DNA from: Perca fluviatilis
Lineage: Eukaryota; Chordata; Actinopteri; Perciformes; Percidae
Direction of reading: 5' to 3'
Assembly (NCBI RefSeq): GCF_010015445.1
Contig: NC_053127.1
Location: 9,937,776-10,001,775 of the forward strand
Length of the DNA stretch: 64,000 nucleotides
The position numbers and the translations under genes were made by a program. Positions 37,154 through 49,805 of this stretch are shown here, piece by piece (position 1 is the stretch's first letter; each line of letters opens with the position of its first letter). The notes under the pieces are model-generated. The model made no database searches. It saw nothing but the letters and a program-made list of their open reading frames with translations, and was not told where the DNA came from.

Positions 37154-38000
37154 GGGCCTAATTTACTAACACTAGCAAAGTTTGCGCTGCGTCTGTTTAT
37201 GCGAGTTCGGTAATAGCGCACGCTATGCTTCCACATTTTGCGTAGTATTTATCAACCCTGACACCCATCAGGCAATCAGCGTCTTTCTCCGCCCACTAGA
37301 CCGTAAATTGCGCTGTAGCAAAGCGGTACTTGTGCTATGATATCTGAGTGCAGAGCTGCAGATATTACACTGCTGATGCTATGACTGTTTGAAATGATCC
37401 TGATGCCAATATTTGTGATGTAGCGAGGAGTTTAACAACGGCTGGAATGGGATGTGAACGCTGAGTGGGAGATTCAATTTCATCTTTGATTTCTTCCAGT
37501 AACTCTAATATTGCATGGCTGCTTGATCTGTAACGCTAAATGATGTGTTCACTGACAAAGTGTGATTCTTGTGTTAAAAATATTTTCAGCCTCGCCTATG
37601 TCTTCGTCTTGATCAATTTACTGTTGCCATTTCACCAGCGGCATAAAGGTCTACGAGGAAACTCGATTGCGCGGCTGGTTTAGACCTGCTTTTAAGAGGC
37701 GGAGAATTTCCCCGAATAGAGGCGCGCTCTTCCTGACAGTCTTTGTAAATATCACGGAATATATAATTAGGCCGCACTTTGCGCTTATCCTCCCACCTTT
37801 TGGGTGGAACTTTCCACTTCCACCGACCCTCCACGAACGCATATTGAAAGCGCAACTTGTCTCTTCTCGCTCATGTGGCAGACAATCTGCGATTTTACCC
37901 AAGTGCGCCCTGTTTGTAAATAGCCCGCATCGGTTACGTCCGTCTTTGCGACCAATTAGCGCCTGGAAACAGGCACAAACTGCTTGATAAATCTAGCCCT
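37154..38000. mobile_element. Harbinger-like non-autonomous element
   Basis: The left end GGGCCTAATTTACTAAC and the right end TTGATAAATCTAGCCC are inverted repeats resembling the element at 33578. The interior is GC-richer than its surroundings, and its reading frames have no recognisable domain. No clear target duplication was seen. Confidence 0.6.
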
Positions 38001-38611
38001 CAGTTCTATTTATTCCCATGGACACGCATTAAACAGTTTTGGTCTGCCACCGGCTGCATGCTGCCACTCATTTAATGTAATATTACACCAACACAATTAC
38101 TAAAGATAGGAGAATTACAGGGCACAACATTCAAAGAGGTTTTGAATTTATTGACTTTACTAATTTTTCTGCAAAGTGTCCTGAGCATTGTCTGCAGTGC
38201 TTGTGATCTACAATTACATATGTCTGCAGCTTATTATCGCATTTACCCCATTTTTATTTTAATAATTTTTAATGGTCAGAACAGGTCAAATGGTCCTGTT
38301 ATTCACTAGAAAAAAAGCATATGAAAAAGTAATTAAGTTAATCAGCTCAGTGATTTCTCACATTTATGTTGCAACTACTTGGGGGGCCCCAACCGCCAGA
38401 TTAAGAAACACTGTCCTATCAATATCCATTGACATTCTTTGACGATATCCTTCCCTGTTGAGTTAGATGTTCTACCCTATGTGTTGTTCTTGATTTGTTA
38501 ATGTCGTGCTCAGTTATCAGTCAGAGGTGATAAAAGTCTTGTTGTTTGACTTATGTTTCCCTTGTTGTTGTTTTTTTGCATTCACCAACACCTTGTCTTT
38601 GTCCCGTCCAG

Positions 38612-38758
38612 TGGTGAGTCAGAACCTGGTGACAGACAATGTGTCGGTGGTGGAGGGCGAGATGGCGATCATCAGCTGTCGGGTGAAGAACAACGACGAC
38701 TCCGTTATCCAGTTGCTCAACCCCAACAGACAGACAATTTACTTCAGAGACATGAGAC
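38612..38758 (+). CDS. cadm1: cadm1 internal exon: first half of Ig-like V domain
   Basis: This exon encodes the start of the mature ectodomain of CADM1, a homophilic and heterophilic immunoglobulin-superfamily adhesion protein of synapses and epithelial junctions. The 147-nt exon reads [18 protein letters not shown], then IISC with the first Ig-domain cysteine, then [19 protein letters not shown]. From memory of the family, this last stretch separates CADM1 from CADM2/3 (LQWSNPAQQTLYF) and CADM4. The acceptor is a T-rich tract ending gtccag at 38611 and the donor is gtgagt from 38759. Both ends are phase 1: the leading TG completes a codon begun upstream, and the trailing C joins the next exon to give Pro, as in RD(F/M)RPLKD. 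One N-glycosylation sequon (NVS) lies near the start. Whether this is the cadm1a or cadm1b co-orthologue cannot be told from three exons. Confidence 0.96.
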
Positions 38759-38938
38759 GTGAGTATCATCCAGCGTTATACGTCACATTACTGTCATGTT
38801 TGAGAGTCTACTGTGGAACAAAAGGAGATGCCAACATGAACTTAACAGGCTGATGGGACTATTGTTGTTATGCCGTTTTTATTTGGCCTTGTTTAATATG
38901 TAATTTTTGATTTGTAGTCAGTTTTGTTTGTTCAGAAC

Positions 38939-40072
38939 CATAGACTTTATAAGAGAAGTGGACGTAGCCACACTGTAAAACTGTTCACTGTAAATTTACA
39001 GTAATATACTGGCAGCAGCTTTGCCAGTAAACTACTGTTTATTTACAGTATGCATATTGTTTTTAAATTTGAAGGCATTTTATTGTAAATAGACCGTTTC
39101 TTACTGTATAATTTGAATTTACAGTAATATACCGGCTGCAGTGTAATTCCCGCCATTTGCTTTATTTTTCCAAGACGCATTGGTATGAACAGTAAATACC
39201 TGTAATCTGTAACATTCACAGATAGTGCTGTAATATTATTTTATCCCAGAATGCATTGGCATTTACAGTATGATACCGTGTAACATTAAAACAGTAAGAC
39301 ACTGTGAGATTTTATCTGTAAATTTACACCAAAGGTTCACAGTGCACCCATTGGTTTGTGGACTACCGTTTTGAAGCTTTGAGTTGGGCATTTTGGCCAT
39401 CGCCATCTTGTTTTTTTTAGTCAGAAGTGACCATATTTAGACGAGAAGGTGCTTCTGTAATTCACATTAACTTTTATATTAGTTGGGATTCTAGTTTTGA
39501 CTAGTGAAAACAGGCTTTAAACAAAATGTACTTACTGGAAAAAATTAACAGCTGTGACTGTTTAGTACAACGGAACGCTGAACAAAGACATTTTAGGCAA
39601 TTCACTTTTGATAATTTGAAAACACACAGTGAAAGGGTCAAATATTTAAGATGAAAACACATTCACAGCTATTTAAATGTACACAGTGCCATTGATACAC
39701 ATTGCTTAGCCCCTATCCTGATTGACAGGTCACCATGGTAGCGACTTTTTAATCACAGCCATGCCCTAAAGCATTTCCTGCTCTATTGTCAATTTAAAAA
39801 TAAATTAGACCAGAATTCACAATAATAAATCATTCTTTATTGAAGAAGATTTAAAATGAGTGATTGAGACCATACACTCATTATGATAAAGTTTACTGAG
39901 GTAATAAATTAAGTCAGAAGTAGGGTCATTTTCTCATAGACATCTTTACAATCGGACTTCTTTTTACAACCAGTGCAGTTTCCCCCTGCTGGCCATTAGA
40001 AATAATGCACGCTTAAGGCACTTGTGTATTGGCTTTACTTTTCAGACCTGGAAGCTACGTCCACTGCCTATG
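38939..40072. mobile_element. hAT-like element with nested MITE, 180 bp after exon at 38612
   Basis: The ends CATAGACTTTATAAG and GTCCACTGCCTATG share the inverted motif CATAG with GTGGACGTAGC nearby. Exact 8-bp duplications TTCAGAAC lie at 38931-38938 and 40073-40080. The MITE at 38971-39344 interrupts it near the left end. Confidence 0.82.
38971..39344. mobile_element. CACTGTAAA-type MITE nested in the 38939 element
   Basis: It begins cactgtaaaactgttcactg and ends aaaggttcacagtg, with many internal ttacagtaat/atttacagta motifs. It separates gacgtagcca from cacccattggtttgtgg, which read as contiguous text in other copies I remember of the host element. Confidence 0.65.
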
Positions 40073-42989
40073 TTCAGAACACAGGTTGGTTCGTTCCACT
40101 ACATAATATAATTAACATAATTGAAAATGTAGGCAGTTAAAGCTTAATTAGCCAGCTGGTGTAACTACAGGCCTAGCTAATCATCTTGAAATAATGTCTG
40201 AACACTCCCAAGTCGTAATAACAAGAGGTTTTCTCATTTCTCCCATTTAGCTGACATGGAATGAATGCAGTATTAGAACTATGAACGAATCTTCATAATA
40301 AAAGTTCAGTAGATTGTTTCATTTTGAACTAACATCATGCTATCAGGATGACTTTACATACACAGACATAAATATTTAATCTGAGTATAGTGTAAGACCA
40401 TAATTAATCTTTGTAACATTTCTGAAACAACATCACAACTTGTCCTGAATCTCTTTGACTTTTGTAGTTGAGTAAAAATAACTAAATTGAATAAAACTAG
40501 TGCAAAAGTATTACACAATTGCAGTCTTGGAAGACAGAACAAAACCTAAAATTGTCAGTAAAGTAGGCCTAGATTAGATTATACTTTCACTAAACATTCC
40601 AGATTGCCTTCATGTGCTTGATATAAAGTACAGTTGTAGCTGTTTATGAAAACCGTGTCTATCATAGATCATCTAAGGGGTTATTATGAGGCTGTCAGAG
40701 GAGAAAGTATGCTAGCTGGTAGCAGACTGTCTGCTACAAGAGAGAAAACATCCAGCTCTGCCGTGTCTTTATGTGATTGATATGGAATGTGTTTAATTAT
40801 AGTCTGAAGCAGTTTGATGTGATTAGATGACATGGACATCAATCCCAGTGAGGTATTTATTTATGTCAGTTTCACTGGTTCATTTTGCAGGCAGTAATAA
40901 AATTAGACAGACATTTGACATATAATTTACATTCGGTATAAATGTGGTCAAGCTGCAGTTTGAAGACAAAGCTGATAAATTAAGACAACTATCATAAAAT
41001 GTGTAGTTTAACCAAATCATGTGAATGGAGCCGGCAGTAAAGCTGTAAAACATTGATTAATATTATCTTACATTACTTGTACATCCAGGGAGCTGCATTA
41101 AGTTTGACCCACATGTCTGCAGCGGGACTAATACAGAATGAGGTTAATACGCTCTACCAGACATGTTTCCCTTTCAGCATGTCTGCTTTAATAAAAGCAG
41201 CTAATATCCCTAAACATTTAATGACCTGTTATGTTTATTCTTATCCTGTCCAATTATCATGTCACAGCTCTAATTAGCTGAATTCAGCTGGACATAATCT
41301 GTTCTGTTCTCTGTCTTGCCAGGTTTTGGTTTCTTTAATTATGTTTTTTAATCCCCCAAGTGTAGAGTGTTGATTTTAACATGACCTCTTTAACTATATG
41401 ACAGAAGTAGTATGTTGTAAGTTCAAAATACAAAGTTCAAGAACCTATGATTCATTAATGACTTTTTTACTGTAGTGTACAGTTAGCTCTTAGCAGCCTG
41501 TATAGTATCCCTACCCTGTCTCCATTAAAAACATTTTTTTTACAAGTAATCAGCACTAGCAAATATGGTTTTGAATAATATGTCTTTGCCAATAACAAGC
41601 TAAAGTTTATATGTGTGCAACCAATATGTCTGCACATGTTCACTGTCAATGTATTTCATTGCAACTACGGCATGATAAATGTTCACTAGTCAACCATGGG
41701 AATCAATGCAGTGCTATTGCCACGCTGAGACATCTCACATTATCACAAAACACTCAACAGATGTTAAGAACGGCGAGCTGGTGAACATAGTGTAGCATTT
41801 ACCAGGCATATATTTTACTCTCGAGATGGTGGAGACCAAAATCAGAGGCAAAAAGAGAGTTAATATTGGACAAATGTTGATAACGTTGACATAAACATTA
41901 ATGTTACTTTTGCGCCGTTACTGCTGAATGTGGAAGTAGACAGTTATTTATCCATAAGAAAATAAGCTCAAGGCATATGAGGACTTGTGTATTCCGGAGT
42001 TTGTTTCGAAGTGTGCAGTTTGAAGTTTATGGATGAAAACAACGGAAAAAAAATATATAAAGACAATGAATGTAAAGCATAAAATCAATACATAGAAGTA
42101 TTAGTTCAGGTTTAATTTGCAAATACCCATTCTAAAATGTCTAAAGTTAGTTCAATTTCATACCTCCTTAACATAACTACTGTTTGCACCGACAGTTTGC
42201 TGTCATGTCCCTCACTGCTTTTTTTTAATGAATGTACATGAATGTTCATAAGCTGCATGCTCAATATAGTTAGCTGCATCTTTCCCTGATGTTGTCATAA
42301 CTGCTGCATGTTGTTTGCTGTAGTTAGAGTGCATTATTATTTACATGTTAAAATTTCTTTATGAGCTAAGACTTAAAGCGTGTGCACAAACATACTGTAC
42401 ATGCACTCATGACTTAGTTCTTTCAACATTCTGATCCACCACACTTACTGGCTTCCCTGTGAGCAGGGTGATTGTCAGGCCCTCCTCCACACGCACCATC
42501 CCTTCCTTTGCCATGTTCAGCGCCTTACAAACATACCTTCTACATACTATAGGAGGGCAGGGCACTCTCGCAGAAAGCTTTCGTTCGTATGCTAAACCGA
42601 GCCTGGTATTTATCTGCTGTGGTGCCGAGCCGCAGTGAGCCGACTCCCACAAGCTGGCTGTCAAGGGCAAGGTGTACTTCTTTGAAGGGGGTCTCCTTGA
42701 TCTCATCTGATCCCTCCCAGGCATCTTCGCCGCAGCTGCACTGCTTCATTATGACATGGCATCCACCAGGCAGCCTCCAAAACAACATTGCCCACTTCAA
42801 AATATCACATCTGCCATCTCCGTCTGAATCCACAGTGGTGGATTATGTTTAAGTGTGAGATGGACGGCAAGAGTGGGTAAAGAGGCATAAAAGAAAGGCA
42901 TGCTTTAAAAACTTACAGCAGTTACAACCACAGACTTGGTCATCCTACTGTTAGCCTACACTTCATGTCCACCCAAAGTAGTTCTGATC

Positions 42990-43218
42990 CATTCTCTGAG
43001 CCATTTTATTCAATTTAGTTATTTTTACTCAACTACAAAAGTCAAAGAGATTCAGGACATGGATATTGTTGCGCTGCGTTTCATTCTACCTCCCTATCTC
43101 CATGACATATACTTTAAGTATATTGTAATGTTAATACCCTTGTACTTTTACTTGTAAGGGAGTATGTTTACACTGTGCTACCTTAAAGTAAAAGATCTGA
43201 GTACTTCTTCCACCACTG
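42990..43218 (-). repeat. fragment of CAGTG(C/G)TGGAAGAAGTA hAT family
   Basis: It ends gagtacttcttccaccactg, the reverse complement of the left end of the element at 49806. The other end is not defined. Confidence 0.5.
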
Positions 43219-44382
43219 ATGAGATGATGAGAATGCAGGGTCGCCTTGTTCACCTCACGCTAAGCAACAGCGGTTTACTTCTGTGACAATATGACAGACG
43301 TGCCGCTTTAGTACGAATTATTGTTTTCGCTATTGTCGTATACACAGATGGTGATGTTGCCATGGCGCAATGACCTGTTTAATAAGTGAATACTGTTGTG
43401 CTAGATGTAGTAAACCCACAGCTGGTTCGCTGTAGCACAAACTGCCATATGTTTTGAGAAACATTTTTCTTACCCCATTTCTGAGACACAAATCATCCTT
43501 TAACAGCTAATGTTATGTCTGTGAGATCACCAATTTTAACCTTTTTTGCATTACTTTTATTATCAATTACAACATTGCAAACATGGAGTGTAGTGATTTA
43601 TTTGACATAACACACTCCCTTAATTATGACTGATAATATCACCCAAGGTTTTTGAAATGCACAATTAATTCCTAACTCGGAGAGCTTGTTAATAGCATTA
43701 CCAAACATCTATACCTTGCAATTTAAGCTGATATTTTAACTACTCCCCCTAGCAGATTTCTTTGGCTAACCAAACAGCCTGAATTACACCTCTACAGCTT
43801 ACTTCCCATCTGCTTAAGTGTTTGGCCGTGTAGCATGAATAGGGTTGACGAGCAAAGATGCAGCCTTTATAGTAGAGAGTGCAAACATATCTCAAATCTT
43901 TTTTGCGAGAGCACAGGCACAATCTTCTGACCCCACTCACTAAAGCAAAGTGTCTTCTTTTGCAAATACACACCTACATGGTTACTTGTATAAAAAGGCT
44001 CAAAGGAGCACTTGAGCGCTCACGCACATGCGCTGCCCTAGTTCTCCTGTGGAGGAGGAGATGATTGCAGCTTCTAGCAGTGGGTGATCCGTCCACTGAA
44101 GGTTCAGGGTAAAAAGGCGTTATGTGAAAACAGATTAATGAGGCAGCGTGGGGAAAACATATACTGTATATAAAAAAGATCCCCACGTGAAGGACATGGT
44201 TAGACCTTGCAAAGAGACTACATTTGACCTGATTATTATTATTATTTTAATGAATAGATTTAATAACTATTGAGCTTACTTTGATAAATTGCATTACTTA
44301 ATTACTTAGTTATTTGAAGTGTTCTCCACTGAAAATGAATAGTGACCCAAGAGTGATTGAATAGTGATAAATGTTGAATAAT

Positions 44383-44682
44383 AATACTTTATTACTCCCG
44401 CAAATTACAATGTTGTTGTTATATACATTACACACAGGTCTGAATTACACACACGCTCAGTACCTATACATGCACTAATGTAGAGATGTCAGAGTGCAGC
44501 TGGACAGGCACCCTGAGCAGTTGGGGGGTTTGCTCAAGAGCTCCTTAGCAGTGCCCAGGAGGTAAACTGGCACCTCTCCAGCTACCAGTCCACCACCATA
44601 CTTTGGTCCGTATGGGGACTTGAACCAGCTATCCTCCGGTTCCCAACCCAACTCCCTACAGACTGAGCTACTGCCACCCCAA
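44383..44682 (-). mobile_element. tRNA-derived SINE, minus strand
   Basis: Read on the minus strand it starts ggggtggcagtagctcagtc (A box tagctcagtctgtagg). It has the B box ggttcaagtcc, then a body with ccccccaactgctcagggtg, and ends cgggagtaataaagtatta. A typical fish SINE layout of about 300 bp. The tRNA-like head is not a functional tRNA. No flanking duplication was seen. Confidence 0.8.
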
Positions 44683-46762
44683 ATCACAAATAGGTAGCAG
44701 TGTCTTACTGTGTATCCTTGACAATCTTAAATTTGGTATTCTACACCCAAGCCAAGTGAATAAAAGGAATAATACCAAAGTTGATAACCACGTCTTTTGA
44801 TTATTTCTGAGTCTGTTTTTGCGTGTGACCAGGATTTCATTACATCTTCTTTACAGTTGAAAGGGGTCTGTAATGTTAATGTCAAGTGGAAACACAGCAG
44901 AAGTGGAACAGGCTGGCTGAGATAGACCAGTTTTTCATCTCACTCTTGGCTTTGAGTATTTCAAGCAGCTCCTCTTGTTGTGCATCTGTCTGTATGAGAA
45001 GAATTCTGTTGGATTTATAGCTGGGTTAAGCACTTGTGATCAGAACCCTTATAAGTAATAGGGCCCTGATAAATCATCATGTTAGGGTTGCCAAGTGATG
45101 GACATCCAGCAGACATTAGGAAACTCCTAAGAAAAATATCTGCAGCTCTTGGGCGGCAAGATGATGACTTTCTTAACCAGTTAGCTGTTTACTTCACCTC
45201 CTTGCTGTTTGATACTGGGTGGATAATGCAGCGGATAAACACTTTGCTTAAAAAAAATGGTTTTCTTAAACCAAAACAATGAGCTAAAAGTGGCTAAAAG
45301 ATACAATAGATGGATCTGCAGAGTTGATTTATAGTAATTGTCAGTCATTTCATAAATGTTAATAACAAAAATATAGTTGAATGGAGCTTTGAACCAAGAA
45401 GGGAACCAAGGTGACAGTGTACTACTTTCATGATTAAAATATGAAAAATCTTTATATTTATACATACCCTAATAATGCACTACATCACTTTGACAGTAAG
45501 GGAATCACTGATGTATATGTACTGAGACCAAACTTATCTTTCTATATATTGCTGGTGGTTTTTCAAAGAACATTTTTAATCAAGCAAAGCATGTTAAGTA
45601 TCATTTGTAAAGAAAATAAATAAAAAAATAAAGATGAGCTTGAATGAGATACTGTAAGATTAGATTTCAAATTGATCCCCATGGGGAAAGAAGACGGTTA
45701 CAGCAAATAATAAGGATGCATCTAAAACAAATAGGATAGGAAAAAGAACATAGTATATGGGAATGAAATAAAAATACACTGGGAATATAAACATTATGCT
45801 CCAGAAATATTTTAATGAAAACGTTATCTTGTTAAATGAAAAAGATCACATGATTGATAATGTCATTATGAGCTGAAAAATGACTATTGGAAGATTATAA
45901 AACTCTAACAGTGCAAACAAATAGATATATAATACTAATAGAAACATGAGAACAGGCAGTTCTTTGATTACCAAAATCTGTGCTAGAAAGATAAAAGCCC
46001 TCATGAGTCTTAACAACTTCAGAAGCAATGCTAAATGTTTCCATACTTTGGGTTTAGGTGGTGACTAGTGATTTGGAAGCCTGGACTTCACCTAGAGTGG
46101 GGAGGAGGTTTTTTGTAAGAATGTAATTACCCCCGCCCCACCTCGTCTCACCCACTCTGACACCCAATAAAAAACGCTGATGTGCTCCTCTCAAAAAGTA
46201 GCGGCAGCCACTAATCACAATTGATTGCAGCCACTTAGGCGAGGCACACTCATCATCTGCAGCTCTCTGTGGATGGGAGTCATTCTTGGCTGAAGCTGGA
46301 GAAAAAAAAAACGGTTCGAATGAAATGCAGAGAAAGAATGAAGGTGAATCAAGAGAGGGAAAAGAAAAAGCAAGATTACTATGAAATCATGCAATCAGCA
46401 CAGGTGAAATAGGGGGAAAAGAACCATTTGAGGATGTGTTGATCCCAATTTCCTTTTTGCTTTGTATTAAAGTTTCCCCACAAGACTCACCCACTCTAAT
46501 TTTTTCTTCACTCTCTGTTACATTTCGTGGTGAGATCATGGCAGCTTGACAGTTTGCACAGCCTGTTGTGAGACTCATAACCAGAGCCAAACCGAATCTG
46601 CGGATTCTTTTTACAGTTTTCAGCGCTGATCCAGAATGTGTTTTTGCTTTTAATGTGACAATATTGATTGAAGACAACAAAGAACATTTTAAAATCTGTG
46701 GAGGTGTCGTTGGAGTTTTAAGGGCGCAGATTCCGTGTGGGCCTGCTCATAACCAACTTTAA

Positions 46763-47230
46763 AGGTGCCCTGCCACACGTATTTCATTACTTTGTGGTAA
46801 TGTCTGAAGTTCTACCATGGACTCTGTGACATTTCTTTGTGGGAAAAAATGCCTTGGTTACCTTGTCTCAAGCCATTCTAGCGTGGTATAGAAAGCCTAC
46901 AGGAAGAGTCAGCTCGATTTCTGCAAGTTCTCATTAATATTCAACAAGCTAAGCTGTTTGAATCTGATTGGCTAACAGCTAGCCAATGAGAGCTTGGCTG
47001 TCAGAATCCTTTACCCAGCCCAACTGGGCGAGCTAATGAATAGTAATGAGCTCAGGCCACATGATGTCACACTGACCAGCTTTTGTAATTGGCCTGATTT
47101 CTTTTCAGTGGCTAGAGCTGACAGATGAGCTAGCAATTCATTTTCACATTCACAACATAACACAAACACATATGGACCTAACATATTTCAAAAAATGCAA
47201 GTAAAAACGGTTTTGTATGGCAGGGCACCT
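46763..47230. mobile_element. MITE with AGGTGCCCTGCCA ends (468 bp)
   Basis: The left end aggtgccctgccacac and the right end gtatggcagggcacct are near-perfect inverted repeats. TTAA precedes the left end and the right flank has mutated. The interior includes aatctgattggctaacagc. It is non-coding. Confidence 0.82.
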
Positions 47231-47629
47231 AGTAGTAGGAGATTAAATATTGAAAATGTTCAAATACAGAACATCATGTTTTTGCATTAGCTATCACTTT
47301 GTAATAGGCATAGATTTGTAAAGATGATTATTCAAGTGATCAGACAAACAACTTTGCCCTTTAATGTATATGCTATTTCAATGGAAAAAGTGACAATATT
47401 TTATGGTTAATGATCAATAAATGGCAAAGTTATTACATCAATCAAATTATTAATCAAAAGTAAAATGTTTTTTTTTTAATCTTTTCTGTAGAAAATTCTC
47501 TCAAAAGATTAACACAGTGTTATCCGTGGTAAAAGGATACTCAAGTCCTCAACGCCATTTTTAATTTGGTCAAACACTTAAAATGACTTGCTTTTCCTGA
47601 ATGGTGACCTCTTTTACCCGTACCAGTTA

Positions 47630-47856
47630 TGACTGTGAGACATTATGATTCCCAGCTCCTCCTGTCCACATGCCAAAGTGTCCTTGAGTAAGACACTAAA
47701 CCTCAAATTGTCACCGATGAGCAGGTCAGTGCATTGTACGCCAGCTCCGCCGCCATCGATGTGAGTGTGCGTGTGTGTGCGTGGGTGAATGAGAGGTTTT
47801 GGAAAGCACTTTGTCCTTCTCAGGTTCAGAAGTGCTTTCTACGCGCAGCCCATTTA
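47630..47856 (+). repeat. SINE/LINE-tail remnant
   Basis: The phrases tccacatgccaaagtgtcct, tgagtaagacactaaacctc and gaagtgctttctacgcgcag, followed by cccattta, are recognisable parts of a widespread fish SINE body and 3' tail. No tRNA-like head was found. Confidence 0.6.
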
Positions 47857-48823
47857 GTATTTAATTTTTTAGTTTAAGTATGTTGAGTGCTGAGTGGTAA
47901 TGTGAGATGGGACGTGATTCCATGACTACAAGGTATAATGCAAACATTAAAGTATCGGGTCTGATTTTTTTCAACTGTAACCTAATACAATTCTCACATG
48001 CTCTATGTATGATAACAGAGTTATTGGTCGCTGTAATCATTCCTCCTCTCCATACCGGCTGCAAAGCTATAGCTACCTTTGAGTGCCTACACTTTAAAAG
48101 GTGGGGGGCAAAATCCACGGTCCTCAATCTGTGAAAGATGCATTTAAAAGTTCAACTAAAGCAAATATGCTTTATTAGTCTAAGTTAGCCAAATCTCATG
48201 GGTATCTTAGGCCTTGGAGTCATGTTAAGGTTTTTTGCCACAGTGTTTTGTCCCAGGAACAAACCTACAGTACATGCAACTGCCAGCATGACTCCCTCCA
48301 ATTGTTGTTCAGCAAAACATACTGTGTTTTCACACTAAAGGGACTGTAACTTACACTGCACTAATGTTACACTATTGTCATTTGGCTCAGAGAGTGGTGC
48401 ACATGTGTAACAGGTGTGATCTTGCGTTGCGTTGTGTTATATAGAGACACCACAGGCCAGTATTCCCAATTGAGTTGTCCTTTTATTCTGATAACCGACA
48501 AACCTTTCAGACCGCAAACATCCAAACATCCACGGCAGTGATGTTACTACTAGATATATGGAAACACACGTTACCACACACATAAAGCCTAGTAGATGGC
48601 TAATTTAGCTAGCAGCATAGCCTACATGCCGTTGTTCTCAGAGCAGAAATGAGTATGTAAATCAACAATTGCACTTGATCGTCTATAGTTAACCTCCTCT
48701 AGGTACAATATACATCAATATAATGAACGAAAATGAACAATATTTACATGACTTACTGCTTAAAAGGGTTAATTGAACTGGGAAGAACGTAACATGCTCA
48801 TTCCCTTAAAAACAATTGTGCGT

Positions 48824-48932
48824 GTGGCCAGGTTGGCTCAGTTGGTAGAGCGGGCGCACATATGTAGAGGTTTACTCCTCGATGCAGCGGCCGTGGGTTC
48901 GACTCTGACCTTTGCTGCATGTCATTCCACAT
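48824..48932 (+). mobile_element. tRNA-derived SINE head, 3'-truncated
   Basis: An A-box-like ggctcagttggtagagc and a B-box-like gggttcgactct are spaced as in a tRNA. The sequence gaggtttactcctcgatgcag between them matches the copy at 16349. It stops after ctgcatgtcattcc. This is not a true tRNA gene: the cloverleaf is not closed and the anticodon arm is replaced. Confidence 0.75.
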
Positions 48933-49805
48933 AATAGGCATGACCAGTGATGCTACACTCTGTAACTTGAATAGAAAGAGAAAAAGGTTGGACTTACTCA
49001 CCTTGTCACCTACCTCACAAAGTCTCTGTCTGCTGTACTGTCTTGTCACTGCTTTTAAATTAGCTTCATCACTATCAGCCTTAAAAACTGACAGATATAT
49101 CAGATAATTTACAGCCTTTCACAGTTTGGACAGACTTCTCTTCCAAAGACTTGACTATCAATTACTTTTGTCAGACATCTGCGATGTCCTTCTCACGCAA
49201 TCAGATATGATGGAACAAGAGAAGAAGAACAGGGCAAAGAGAGCGTGAAGCTAAAGGTCACTCTCTTTTTAGTCCAGAGTACACAAAGATAAGTGAAATG
49301 TACTGCAGTGTTGCCCAGCTCACCTTCTCTTTGCCAGGGCCACTACTTTTTGTGTCTGAAATATACCTCTGTGTTCAACCCTGCTGTGTGAAAGAGGCTG
49401 TTCTTCAACGTCTCTCTTTGTATCTTTTTGAGCCTTACTGTATTGTTGCCCCAAGCCTTGAGCAGTGAGGACTGTGCCTTTGCAACAGTGCCACTACTGT
49501 ATGTCTGTGTTTCTTTTCAATGTTTATTTTCAATGAAGGTTTTTAGTCATTCAAATCATGCTTTATACCACAATGCCTTCTTTAGAAGTGACGCATAAGA
49601 GGATTATGAGATCTCTGAGAAATGTGTTTGTGAAATGGATTATATCTGATTGGCAAGGATCGTGTCAAATTGATGGAAGGGAAGGGTGTGTTTGGGTAGG
49701 CCATTGGCAAAGGAACAAGTGGTTAGTTCTTTGTGCAGTTCTGAATCCAGTTGCAGATCTAGGACTCTTTTTGTAACACTGAGACAATGTTTGATATGTC
49801 TTATG

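Larger units (their letters stand above)
14397..38611 (+). other. cadm1: cadm1 intron between candidate microexon and first Ig exon
   Basis: This is about 24 kb of intronic sequence with a high load of transposon relics, described individually. No CADM exon or other recognisable exon was found. Unassigned stretches (about 15170-16330, 17130-17750, 19540-21640, 21900-23800, 24120-25700, 26500-27750, 30000-30600, 30750-32050, 34520-36550) contain only AT-rich sequence with occasional pyrimidine-rich or microsatellite patches. The pyrimidine-rich block around 24590-25330 is comparatively GC-rich and could be regulatory, but no specific element is visible. The end is fixed by the acceptor gtccag at 38611. 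Confidence 0.8.

Noticed and set aside
38506..38853. Single 115-codon frame covering the Ig exon
   Set aside because: Residues before 38612 and after 38758 are read-through of intron sequence. Splice sites and frame agreement with the next exon define the true exon.
44600..44682. Possible minus-strand tRNA gene
   Set aside because: The tRNA-like portion is continuous with a SINE body and an aataaagtatta tail.
45079..45282. 67-codon + strand frame with an LLRKISAALGRQDDDFLNQL stretch
   Set aside because: It looks protein-like at first, but is short, has no recognised family and sits in AT-rich intron. Not enough to call a gene.
48840..48912. Possible tRNA gene (A and B boxes)
   Set aside because: The arms do not close into a cloverleaf and the same text is repeated at 16349, so it is a SINE head.
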